From: Cervus elaphus
Taxonomy: Eukaryota; Chordata; Mammalia; Artiodactyla; Cervidae
Assembly (NCBI RefSeq): GCF_910594005.1
Contig: NC_057835.1
Coordinates: 45,346,001 to 45,410,000, forward strand
DNA: 64,000 nucleotides
Direction of reading: 5' to 3'
Position 1 is the first letter of the stretch; each line of letters starts with the position of its first letter. This document shows, in pieces, positions 54,600 to 64,000 of this stretch. A model generated the notes under the pieces. It made no database searches. It was not told where the DNA came from and saw only the letters and a program-made list of their open reading frames with translations. The translations under genes and the position numbers were made by a program.

Positions 54600-54782
54600 A
54601 GTGTAGGGGATGTAGGGTCGATCCCTGGTGGGGGAACTAAGGTCCTACATGCCACGGAGCACAACTAAGCCCAGACACCACAATTAGAGAATCTGTTCAG
54701 TGAAACAAAAGTTCCTGCATGATGCGAGGAAGATCCTGTGTGTTGCAACTAAGACTCAATGCAGCCAAATTAATTAATTAAT
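54600..54782 (+). mobile_element. CHR-type SINE, right part
   Basis: It resumes with 'agtgtaggggatgtagggtc' and 'gatccctggtgggggaac', then 'ctacatgccacggagcacaa', 'ctaagcccagac', 'gttcctgcatgatgcg' and ends in (aatt)n. With 47567-47607 it makes one complete CHR SINE. A loose flank match (gcagcttcaggg near 47562 and gcggcatcaggg near 54801) may be its own target duplication. Confidence 0.85.
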
Positions 54783-54789
54783 TAACTTT

Positions 54790-56415
54790 GTAAAAGAGCG
54801 GCATCAGGGATATTGTAGGCATTGTCATGCATCAGGGTATCTTCTCAGTGCAATGCTCTATGTTTCAGAGTTTCTTGCTGCAGAATGTACCCTACACGGT
54901 GGCTGGTTTTTCTATTGCTCTGTCATCATGATAACTCTCTCCTCCACTGCTTCCAAATGTGGTCACCAGCGTGGCTGAAATAACTGTGTCTGAAGCAGTC
55001 TGTTGAATGCAGGAGACCATTTTGCAAGTTTCATAATTTGTCTAAATTTTAGCTTAAGTAAAAAATGATTTAGACATTGAAATGGCTTTCTTCTTAACTG
55101 TTTGAGGCTCCAGCTATACCAGACTATAAAATAATTAAGGAACAAAATGCTAAAGGAAGGCCACATTTTCTGACAGGGAGAAAGATGAAGAGATTGGATT
55201 GTACACACAACAGGATCACGGGAGCATGGCGAGTGATGATGAATCCGCATTCCTTATTCCTGCTTCCAAACAAATAAGTATAAAAGGAAACGGTTTCAAT
55301 TAGAAATTCAATATCACCTAAGGAGACTTAAGACAAGGAATCTGTACCATACCAAAAAAAAAAAAAAAAAAATAGAAAAAAGATTATAAAAGGCAATTAA
55401 ATGAAAATGATTTGACAGTCAGAGAGCAAGAAATGGTGCTTTTACAATTCCAGGATGTTTGAATTATTCATCTCCTCCTTGAATATGTGTCAACTGTAAT
55501 AAAGTTCACCAGAGCCTTCCACACTAAAATAATTAGTGGAGCATTATGCTGAGGATAAAAACCAAAATAGTATCCTTGATTCAAAAGTATTTTTCCTTTA
55601 ATGTTCTTTTAAAAAAAAAAAAAAAACTTGTGTTTTTAAACTAGTAATTCTAACATCTTTAACAACTTAAGCACCAATAGAGCTAAGAATTCTCACTCTA
55701 TCAGCAATTTTTTAATAAGACATGGAAATGAACATGCTGTTTAATAACAAAAAAGAATCTAAGTGGGAAAGTATAGGCTAGGCTGCAAACAAATAGCCTG
55801 AATCTAAAAATGTTCCCCTCCAAAATTCAGAAGCTGGCAAAACATCTGTTTGGCTGTCTGGCAAGCATCCTAAGCAATGATCCATGCCTTTTACTTCCTG
55901 GAAAAATAATTAAGCAGTAAGTTTAACAGTTTCTTCCAGCTCCTTCAAGAATTGGAAATACTAAGGAAACATAAAAAAAAAAAAAAAATTTAACCTGAGA
56001 CCTTGGATAGCCAGAATGCTCAAGACCAAAGTAAGACAGATGTGGGTGTGTCATAGAGCCCTGCTCAGTGAGTTAAGGCTCCCGTTTCACAAAGCCACCC
56101 TGAGTCCTGCACAAATAACCCAACATCACAGGCTTCTCTCCATCCTCTTCCCCTCCCCTCCTCCAAAGGGACATGGATGAAGCACAGACCTGGATGGACC
56201 AGTCCTGGCACTATGAGGCCCAGTTTCCTCTATGAAAACAAAACATATATTCAAACTATATGAGCTGAAGAAGTAAGAAGAGAAAATATGTCTGATTTTG
56301 CTTTGATTGCCATAACTGATGAGAAAAAACACACCTAAATAACTCTAGTTCCTGAGGCAGGCAAAGGAAAGAAGGGTACCATTCCATGGCGCCAAATCAA
56401 GTTTTAGTGGACGCT
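54790..56415. other. Unique sequence, no gene
   Basis: A-runs at 55354-55372, 55611-55626 and 55974-55988. No exon or named repeat recognised. Confidence 0.45.
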
Positions 56416-56417
56416 CT

Positions 56418-56880
56418 CTCTCAGTCACTAAGTCATGTCTGACTCTTTGCAACCCCATGAGCTGCAGCTCGCCAGGCTTCCCTGTCCTTCACTATCTCCT
56501 GGAGTTTGTTCAAACTCATGTCCATCGAGTAGGTAATGCCATCCAGTCATCCCATCCTCTATCACCTCTTTCTCCTCCTGCCCTCAATCTTTCCCAGCAT
56601 CAAGGTATTTACCAATGAGTCAGTTCTTCCCATCAGGTGGCCTAAGTATTGGAGCTTCAGCTTCAGCATCAGTCCTTCCAATGAATTTTCAGGGTTGATT
56701 TCCTTTAGTAGTGACTGGTTTGATCTCTTTGCAGTCCAAGCGACTCTTAAGAGTCTTATCTAGCATCACAGTTTAAAATGATCCAACTCGCACATTCATA
56801 TACGACTACTGGAAAAACCACATCTTTGACTATATACATCTTTTAGGTAAATCATCATATCTCTGCTATACGCTAATATA
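56418..56880 (-). mobile_element. BovB 3' part
   Basis: The reverse complement of the BovB 3' UTR and C-terminal codons ('ctcagtcactaagtcatgtc', 'gagtttgttcaaactcatgtc', 'aggtggcctaagtattgg'), diverged, ending near 'atctctgctatacgctaat'. Frames are broken. Confidence 0.87.
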
Positions 56881-57305
56881 TGGGGGAAAGGGGAACTCCG
56901 TTAATGCATAATGTACAAACAGAATTAAACTTATTAAGTGAAGGATTTATTCTACATTATCAGTTAATTACCAACATGTCTCTATATTCAATTATAGTAC
57001 TACAGTTTCATTAGGCACTTGCACTGAGACTTTCTAATTAAAACTCTCCCAGGTAACTGATGCTCAACAGATTTGATTAGCGTTTTTATCTTTCTTTTTC
57101 TCATTGAAAGTAAAATAACCTATCTTGGCACTTAAGTCAGAAATAGCAGCCTCCTCCCTACGTCTCATTTGCACAGATACTAGTTACAATTTCCTGCTGA
57201 TTGCCTCAGGGGAGAATTTCACCATGCACAATTCTACTAGAAGAGGCTGTGGCTTCCTATTGAACAGAATATTGAGTCTCCCTGCACTGACACAGTTTAG
57301 GAATT
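56881..57305. other. Unique sequence, no gene
   Basis: Nothing recognised. Confidence 0.45.
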
Positions 57306-57510
57306 AAGAGGCTTTGGAGTCAGATTAACCTGGTTTCCAACTTCAGCTCCTCTATGAACTAGTTGCACCTCTGGCAAATTACTTGGCTTTTGTGACTACT
57401 TTACATTTGCAAAATGGGGACTGTTATGAGGCATAAATGACAAAATGTGTGAAGTGTTTAGCACAGAATCTGGTACATAGTAAGTGGTAATTGTTACTGT
57501 CACTATTGTC
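57305..57510 (+). repeat. MIR fragment
   Basis: 'ctttggagtcagattaacct', 'ggtttccaacttcagctcc', 'ctctggcaaattacttgg' and 'gcaaaatggggactgttatg' follow MIR from head to 3' core on the plus strand. It is one of the most complete MIRs here. Confidence 0.75.
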
Positions 57511-57729
57511 ATTTTTGTTGCTGTTATTACAGGGTGTGGATAAGAGAAATATTTCGAGATTTTAATGAAGGTATGTGTTCCCAGGCAACTTAGTTCCTGG
57601 AGGCTGGGTCATAAACATTTTGCTCCAGAGACCGGTTGGCCTCTGTGATTTAATATTAAGGTATGAGCAAGTTTCCTATCCTGTTTATTTGATGGTATTG
57701 CCTTCCTCTTCTCTGCCCTTCCTAGCTCG

Positions 57730-58150
57730 GTTTTGTGTCCTGAGCCACTGTCCCACACAGGCTATCCTCTGAGCTCTCCTGTTCTCTGGCTTCCGGTTGG
57801 GCTCAGTCAATGGAAATCTGAGTGTGAGAGAAGGCGGGACAGGAATGTCTCCCTCACCTCCACCTGCTTCTGAGCCACAGTTCTGGCAGGGATCAGATGT
57901 CACTGCAGCTACCCACGAGGTCCCTTCACATCTCCAGCCTTCACTGGCCTCTTTTAACAGCTCTACTCTCTCCCCTCATCCCTTCAGGCCTAGGAATGTT
58001 GTTAGCATCTTCTTTTGCTAGTACCTAGAGCCTAAACATCCCTCACTGGTTTGCTTATCTATACTTTGTAAATAGTCCCATCTGTAAATACTCATCAGAA
58101 TTTCATCCAAGTGCACCTCTGTTTCCCATTGAACCCTGAGTAATGTACCC
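57730..58150 (+). repeat. Old interspersed repeat, family not named
   Basis: 'ctggcttccggttgggctca', 'gtcaatggaaatctgag', 'tccttcaggcctagg', 'ctttgtaaatagtcccatct' and 'gtttcccattgaaccctgag' follow an order I recognise from a common old mammalian interspersed repeat, but I cannot name it reliably. No frame has a motif. Confidence 0.45.
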
Positions 58151-58194
58151 CTTTGGATCAATATAGTCCCCTGTAGCCAACTGGGTCAATGTTC

Positions 58195-58255
58195 ATTTTA
58201 CAATTTTTATTAAGCCCTTACTATGCATTAAACAGTAGGCTAAGTGCAAAGGGCA
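58195..58255 (-). repeat. MIR-like scrap
   Basis: 'tattaagcccttactatgca', then 'ttaaacagtaggctaagtgc', resembles the minus-strand end of a MIR. Short, low certainty. Confidence 0.35.
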
Positions 58256-59924
58256 AGGAAAGTAATTGTATATATGTACATGCACATTTATATATAACTT
58301 TGTGTGTATATGTCCTTTTCTTCACAGTCCTTTTCTTCAAAGACATCAGTCTTCCCAAGGAGTTAAATCTAAAAACCATAATGATAGTCAAGTATAATAA
58401 ATGTGGTATATGTATGTGCAAAGTACATGAAAATTTACACTCTAATTTATTTGTGGGGATGGAGGACAGTCATAAAGAGATGTCAAGGATAATCAGGAAA
58501 ATCTTTATTGTGGCCACAAATGAGAGAAGAAATTTAAGAGGCAGAATTATAAGAAAGTGGCACTTCAGGCATAGAAGAGAATGTTTAAAAGTCATGATGA
58601 CCTGAAGATACACAGCATGTTTAGTAAACAGCAAAGTCATTTGGGGTAAGTAAAACATAGCACTAAGATTAAAATGATGAGGCCACCATGAAGTGTTGCT
58701 AAATGGCTGGAGATTGGCCATGTTTTGAAGGATGTTACTGGAACTTGTGCAAAAGGGTTCAAGCTGTGGAATGGTTTGATCCCAACTCAATTTTGACGGG
58801 TATTTCTGGCAGGAACAAGGTTACGTGACCAGTTCAGTGGATTGCAATAATACAGAAGAAATACAAGAGTCTAAACCAAAGCGTAGTCTTTGAAGTTGAA
58901 AGCAAGGGACATATTGAATAAATATTTCACGGAGAATTAGCAAAACTTCAAGACCTTTGAATGTAGAAGGAGTATTAGCTATGGTTTCAATTTGTGGTAT
59001 CTGTTTAGACCCTATCATAAATGGCTTCTCTGTTAAATGAGAAAGCAAATAGAGGGAAGGAGCAGAAGAGGTAAGGGTAAACTAACTCCTTTCTGGAAAA
59101 AAAATCAACTCTGGTGTTACAATAATTGACTTAAAAAAAGAGATGTGACCATAATTTTGAGAAAGATAGAAAGAATCTCCCAATTTTAAAAAATAGAAGT
59201 TGACTAAAGTTAGTGATGCCTCTAAAATGCAAGAAATTTCAAAAGTAAATGCCTCAGAAGCTTCAAGCTGGACATTCATATCTACTTTGATGTCCTCTCT
59301 TTATCGTCAAGCATGACTGTCCTGCCCTTGCTCAGTGTCTGTCTATACTGCATTTGCATAGCATCACCTCTTCATAGTCCTGTTCGGTACCTGTCTCTGT
59401 CTCCTTAACTTACTTTGATGTAGATCCGTAAGAATCTATGCAGCACTTGGCATATGATAAGTGTACTTAATAATCAGTTTTTAGTATCATAAAATCTTTG
59501 GGAAAATGCCAAAATCATGATACTACTTCTGTGCTTCAACATCCCAGTCCAAAATAATAAGAGATATGTTACTTTTTTGTCATCAAGTGACATAAGTTAT
59601 TGTTTTTGTTTTTTTTAACCTGTAAGGAAACTTCCTCCCACTCATCACAAAAATAGTGATATCAGACAGATATTTCACGCAAGTACAATCAAGCTTTTAA
59701 AAACAGGATCACCTATTACAGTAATGCTCAATCTGAAAACCCAATAGTTCCTCAGCATAATTCTTTGCAGCTAAAACTGTCAGCCTTTAGGATCTCCTCA
59801 CATTATAATTATTGTTTTCTTCCCTCAGACTACCATGTTAAGACATATTATTGAATTTTTGAGACTGACAACAAGAACATTAAACCTCACTGTATTCTAG
59901 TGGATAGTGGTGAAGAATATGTGT

Positions 59925-59952
59925 ACACACACACACACACACACACACACAC
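59925..59952. repeat. (AC)n microsatellite
   Basis: Fourteen AC units, then a degenerate continuation. Confidence 0.9.
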
Positions 59953-60354
59953 TCCGACACATTCCAACACAGCAACCATGTCACCATGCTTTGGATCTTA
60001 CACAGAAACATCCAGGGCTTTACCATCAGGTGTTAGAAGGGTGTTAACTCTAATAAATATTAATTCTTCAACTCTTTTCAAGCGAAAAGTATCTCTCTGT
60101 ATTCTATCAGGGATAATCAAGGGATCCACATGATGGAAATTTTGATTACTAAATTAGAATAATCCATCACTTCTCTAAGGGGAAACACCCCCTTAAGCTA
60201 AATGGACTCAACCTATGCTTAGTTCTTAGTCTTTTAATTAAAACAAATATCAGAACAAAATTATTCTTGACCTTGTTTGTCCATGAGATTCTTTCATAGG
60301 TCTACTTTCCTATTTTCCTATATAAAGAGTCTAAACATTCTGCTTTTGGTACAC

Positions 60355-60396
60355 TCTACTAAGTAGAATCTACTAAGTAGAGTCTACTAAAAAGAC
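60355..60396. repeat. Three 14-bp palindromic tandem units
   Basis: tctactaagtagaa, tctactaagtagag and tctactaaaaagac lie head to tail. The first two contain the palindrome CTACT-A-AGTAG. Confidence 0.85.
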
Positions 60397-60529
60397 AGTG
60401 AATTGAATTCTGTATTCAAAGACCTTCATTCACTTGAAAAGGAAGAGCAACAGTGAGGGAAAGGGGTTGCTGGCTCATTCAGAAATATAAGCATATCCTA
60501 AGGCCTCCATAATTTTTTTTTTGCCATGC

Positions 60530-61040
60530 CATGCCTTTTTTAAAACTGTATTTATTTTTTTAATTGGTGGGAAATTGCTTTACAATTTTGTGTTGGTTTC
60601 TGTCATACAACAACGTGAGTCATGTGAATCAGTTATAATTATATATATAATGCATGCATGCTAAGTCCCTTCAGTCATGTCCTACTCTTTGCAAACCTGT
60701 GGAACATACAGCGCCAGGCTTCTCTATCTGTGGGATTCTCCAGGCAAGAATACTGGAGTGGGTTGCCATGCCCTCCTCCAGGGGATCTTCCTGACCCAGG
60801 GATCAAACCCGTGTCCCTTATGTCTCCTGCATTGGCAGGTGGGTTCTTTACCACCATATATATATCCATATATCCATACAATACATATATATCCCTTCCC
60901 TCCCTCTGCTCCTTCCCTTCCCCCGACCCCACTCCTCTAGGTCATCACAGAGCATGAGCTGGGCTCCCTGTGTTATTTAGCAACTTCCCACTATTTCATA
61001 CACGATAGTGTATATATGTCAATCTAAGCCCTCCATAATT
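60530..61040 (-). mobile_element. L1 3' UTR, split by a SINE
   Basis: 'ttgctttacaattttgtgtt' then 'ggtttctgtcatacaacaac' and, after a SINE, 'aggtcatcacagagcatgag', 'ctgggctccctgtgttattt', 'agcaacttcccacta' are the reverse complement of an artiodactyl L1 3' UTR. The SINE occupies 60652-60855. Confidence 0.75.
60652..60855 (-). mobile_element. Bov-tA SINE inside an L1 3' UTR
   Basis: The reverse complement of a Bov-tA from 'gctaagtcccttcagtcatg' to 'gttctttaccacc'. TATA-rich flanks on both sides are a probable but ambiguous target duplication. Confidence 0.87.
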
Positions 61041-61044
61041 AGTG

Positions 61045-62500
61045 TGATGTTAGCATATGCATAGTCAGGCAGATCAATAAGAAAGAACAGAGAATCCAGA
61101 AATATAGCAATTGCATGTAGTATTCAACAAAGGTGGAGTTCAAATCAAGCCCACTCATTGGAAAAGACCTTGATGATAGAAAAGATTGAAGGCAAAAGGA
61201 GAAAAGGGTGGCAGAGGGTAAGATGGTTAGATAGCATCACTGACTCAATGGACATGAATCTGAACACACTCCTGGTGTTTGTGGAGAACAGAGGAGCCTG
61301 GCATGCTATAGTCCATGTGGTCACAGAGTCAGACATGACTCAGCAATTGAACAAAAACAACAAATCAAGTGGGAAATGTGGGTACTTTAATAAACGATGC
61401 TGGGATAACTGAATAATAACATGAAAATAATAGAAATTGAATTCATTTCTGACACCAAAAATCAGTGAAAATTCTAAAAGAATTAGAAATTAAAACTAAA
61501 AAATGAACTTAGCAAGTACAAATATTTCTGAATTTCTCTATAACCAAGAAGTGAAGAAAACTACCCACTCAAAATCTTGACACAATAGGGAAAATTATTA
61601 ATAAGTTTGACTACATAGAGGTTAATCACGCATGGAAAATATAACTTCATATGCAAAATTAAAATATCAACAGCACTCTTTAAATAACAGACTAGAGATG
61701 TGACTAGATAGTTTCCATAAAAGGCAATACAGGCAATAAAGTTCCTCATATGTTTAGGCCTCTTCAATATGTGAATCTTATAATTGAAAGAATAGCTCAT
61801 AATAAGAGAAATACAAAAATATTACATAGATATACTGTATCTTATTTATTGCATTGACAAAAAAAGTGAGAGTGTGACCACACATTTAATTGGTAAAACC
61901 AAGAGGAAACAGACCCATATGCATGACTAAAATGAATGCAAAATTTTACAAACCCTATGAAGGGTAATTTGACACTATTTAATGATTTTACATATATTTT
62001 CATGTTTTCCCCTTCTCTAGGAATCTATTAAAAGATAGCCATGAAAACACATATACACGTGGATATTTATTGTGTGATTTAAAAAGATAAAGACCAGAAA
62101 CAACCTAAATGTCCATCAATACAAGACTTATCAAATTAACTGTAAAATACTTACAATAGAACACCATACAGCTGGTTAAAAAAATGACTGCTTTCTCATA
62201 TATGATCTCCAGGATATATTGTTAAATGAAAACAAGTCATGGAAGCAATATGTATATATACACTGTATAACCATTTATCTAAGAAAGGGAGTGTGTGTGT
62301 ATGTGTGCATATATACATAAACATACAATGAGAACTTAGGCTATAATTAAATAAAATTATTACTTACATGTGATGACAATTTACATGTAAGGAAGATAGA
62401 TATAAAAGTTGGAGCAGGAAATGTATAAGACAAATCTGAATAACTTCTCATTTCAGAAAGCAAGGAATTTATCAAAAATTATTGGAATACTGTCAAAAGA
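61045..62500 (+). mobile_element. Old L1 fragment (ORF2 region to 3' part)
   Basis: Diverged L1 ORF2 text: 'acaaaggtggagttcaaatc', 'aataaacgatgctgggataa', 'gaagtgaagaaaactaccc', 'gaaacaacctaaatgtccat', 'gatctccaggatatattgtt'. It is interrupted by a BovB fragment at 61150-61370. No frame survives. Confidence 0.7.
61150..61370 (+). mobile_element. BovB 3'-end fragment nested in L1
   Basis: 'actcattggaaaagaccttg' through 'ggcagagggtaagatggtta' to 'gtcagacatgactcagcaat' and (caa)n. A 9-bp duplication caaatcaag (61141-61149, 61371-61379) bounds it, and L1 sequence resumes afterwards. Confidence 0.85.
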
Positions 62501-62504
62501 CTCA

Positions 62505-62860
62505 TGAAACATCTTGAAATGGTTCCCACTGCACAAAGATGAGTCATTCTCAGCACCACTAAGAATTATAACATCAGTGGGTGAAAATCAATCAAATATG
62601 TTAAAAATCAAGGAATTCATAGATCTTTAAAAAAAAATTGCCTTTAGAGGATGCTAGGAAACCAACTTGTTACTCTTAAAATGGATAAATAAAGGGAAAG
62701 AATCATACAGATAACTTGCTTTTCCAGTAAGAACTGTACTTAAGGATATACAAAAGTTGGGGAGCAAAAATTCTCTCTATGGATGTATTCCAACTAGCAT
62801 ATAAAGATGTAATTAAATAGTTGAAATGCTACACTTTGCAAACCCCTAAGTAAACTTTCA
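62505..62860. other. Unique sequence, no gene
   Basis: Nothing recognised. Confidence 0.4.
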
Positions 62861-62867
62861 GTTCAGT

Positions 62868-64000
62868 TCATTCGCTCAGTCGTGTCCACCTCTTTGTGAC
62901 CCCATGAACCACAGCATGACAGGCCTCCCTGTCCATCACCAATTCCCGGAGTCCCCTCAAACCCATGTCCATCGAGTTGGTGATGTCATCCAACCATCTC
63001 ATCCTCTGTCATCCCCTTCTCCTCCTGCCCTCAATCTTTCCCAGCATCAGGGTCTTTTCCAATGAGTCAGCTCTTCGCATCAGGTTGCCAAAGTATTGGA
63101 GTTTCAACTTCAACATCAGTCCTTCCAATGACCATTCAGGTCTGATCTCCTTTAGGATGGACTGGTTGGATCTCCTTGCAGTCCACGGGACTCTCAAGAT
63201 TCTTTTCCAACACCACAGTTCAAAAGCATCAATTCTTCGGTGCTCAGTTTTCTTTATAGTCAAACTTTCACATCCACACATGACCACTGGAAAAAACATA
63301 GCCTTGACTAGACGGATCTTTGTTGACAAAGTCGTGTCTCTGATTTTTAATATGCTGTCTAGGTTGGTCATAACTTTCCTTCCAAGGAGTAAGCATCTTT
63401 TAATTTCATGGCTGCAATTACCATCTGCAGTGATTTTGGAGCCCAGAAAAATAAAGTCAGGCGTTGTTTCTACTGTTTCCTCATCTATTTCCCATGAAGT
63501 GATGGGACCAGATGCCATGATCTTAGTTTTCTGAATGTTGAGCTTTAAGCCAACTTTTTCACTCTCCTCTTTCACTTTCATCAAGAGGCTCTTTAGTTCT
63601 TCTTCACTTTCTGCCATAAGGGTGGTGTCATCTGCATATCTGAGGTTATTGATATTTCTCCCGGCAATCTTGATTCCAGCTTGTGCTTCTTCCAGTCCAG
63701 CGTTTCTCATGATGTACTCTGCATATAAGTTAAACAAGCAGGGTGACAATATACAGCCTTGATGTACTCCTTTTCCTATTTGGAACCAGTCTGTTCCATG
63801 TACAGTTCTAACTGTTGCTTCCTGACCTGCATACAGATTTCTCGAGAGGCAGGTCAGGTGGTCTGGTATTCCCATCTCTTTCAGAATTTCCCACAGTTTA
63901 TTGTGATCCACACAGTTGAAGGCTTTGGCATAGTCAATAAAGCAAAAATAGATGTTTTTCTGGAACTCTCTTGCTTTTTCGATGATCCAGTGGATGTTGG
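62868..64000 (-). mobile_element. Young BovB running off the right edge
   Basis: A reverse-oriented BovB begins at its 3' terminus (ttcagttcagttcattcgct) and is still inside the RT domain at base 64000. It is the best preserved RT-containing BovB here. Its length and 5' end lie outside the window. Confidence 0.93.
63009..64000 (-). pseudogene. BovB reverse transcriptase, partial, one visible stop
   Basis: The minus-strand frame is open from the window edge to a TGA at 63011-63009, about 330 codons. It contains IDYAKAFNCVDHNKLW (motif A), GVHQGCILSPCLFN (motif B), RYADDTTL with YADD at 63638-63627 (motif C), and the thumb region NIQKTKIMASG. The codon after AESE is GAA here, where two other copies have TAA. 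The frame ends early at RRRRG because an Arg CGA, intact in the copies at 22509 and 43354, has become TGA, as expected from CpG decay. About 45 C-terminal codons (IGDRQ.MRWLDG region) are thus lost. One three-base deletion near 63800 (HGTDW versus HGTTDW) keeps frame. The endonuclease part is not in the window. Confidence 0.88.

Larger units (their letters stand above)
58260..60520. other. Unique or old-repeat sequence, no gene
   Basis: A 138-codon plus frame at 58189-58605 spans mixed text and shows no domain. The part 58440-59280 has the texture of an old unnamed repeat. A 14-bp tandem repeat lies at 60355-60396. Confidence 0.4.

Noticed and set aside
57730..58150. Possible exon in the Pro/Ser-rich frame at 57797-58021
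   Set aside because: The segment follows the wording of an old interspersed repeat, and an antisense frame overlaps it. No splice evidence.
58189..58605. 138-codon plus-strand frame
   Set aside because: It runs from a MIR-like scrap through unique text into old repeat; no motif.

Overview
The window is nuclear DNA of a ruminant, most likely a bovid. The evidence is the repeat content: BovB (RTE-clade) LINEs, Bov-tA and Bov-A2 SINEs that share the BovB 3' end, CHR-type tRNA-derived SINEs, and a young ruminant L1. Older mammalian layers (MIR, L2-like, old L1 and HAL1-like, Tigger/pogo and hAT DNA transposons) lie beneath. I cannot tell cattle from sheep, goat or another bovid. I recognise no host protein-coding exon, functional tRNA, rRNA or other RNA gene. 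It looks like gene-poor intergenic or intronic DNA, and nearly every long reading frame belongs to a LINE or is a shadow of one.

The main feature is a full-length L1 on the + strand at 47608-54584. It has a GC-rich 5' UTR with five 19-bp tandem repeats and a long pyrimidine tract, ORF1 (308 codons, 49445-50371), a 51-bp spacer, ORF2 (1272 codons, 50423-54241), a short 3' UTR and an A-rich tail. Both frames are uninterrupted, and the endonuclease, reverse transcriptase and C-terminal Cys/His residues I can name are all present. It split a CHR-type SINE and is flanked by 15-bp target-site duplications (13 of 15 identical). It is a candidate retrotransposition-competent element.

Layout. 1-4310: unique sequence with MIR and hAT remnants and one SINE. 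4326-5203: 5'-truncated young L1 with a perfect 15-bp duplication and a double poly(A) tail. 5219-7500: mostly unique. 7500-9222: BovB nested in an L1 3' end. 10090-11940: two old L1 fragments. 12148-19399: SINEs, a hAT element with an 8-bp duplication and mosaic old L1. 22530-24077: BovB with most of the RT domain. 25400-28340: HAL1/L1-like sequence, a Tigger1 remnant and nested SINEs. 30060-32946: two remnants of one Tigger-type family. 34824-45079: many SINEs and BovB 3' fragments. 47567-54780: the L1-in-SINE nest. 56418-62500: BovB, SINE and old L1. 62868-64000: a BovB running off the right edge.

The elements are linked. L1 protein signatures (A-rich tails, A/T-rich cleavage sites, target duplications) mark the L1 insertions. 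BovB supplies the 3' end seen on every Bov-A type SINE and probably mobilised them. All family names are from memory of repeat consensus sequences, so boundaries not fixed by a target duplication are good to roughly 10-30 bases.
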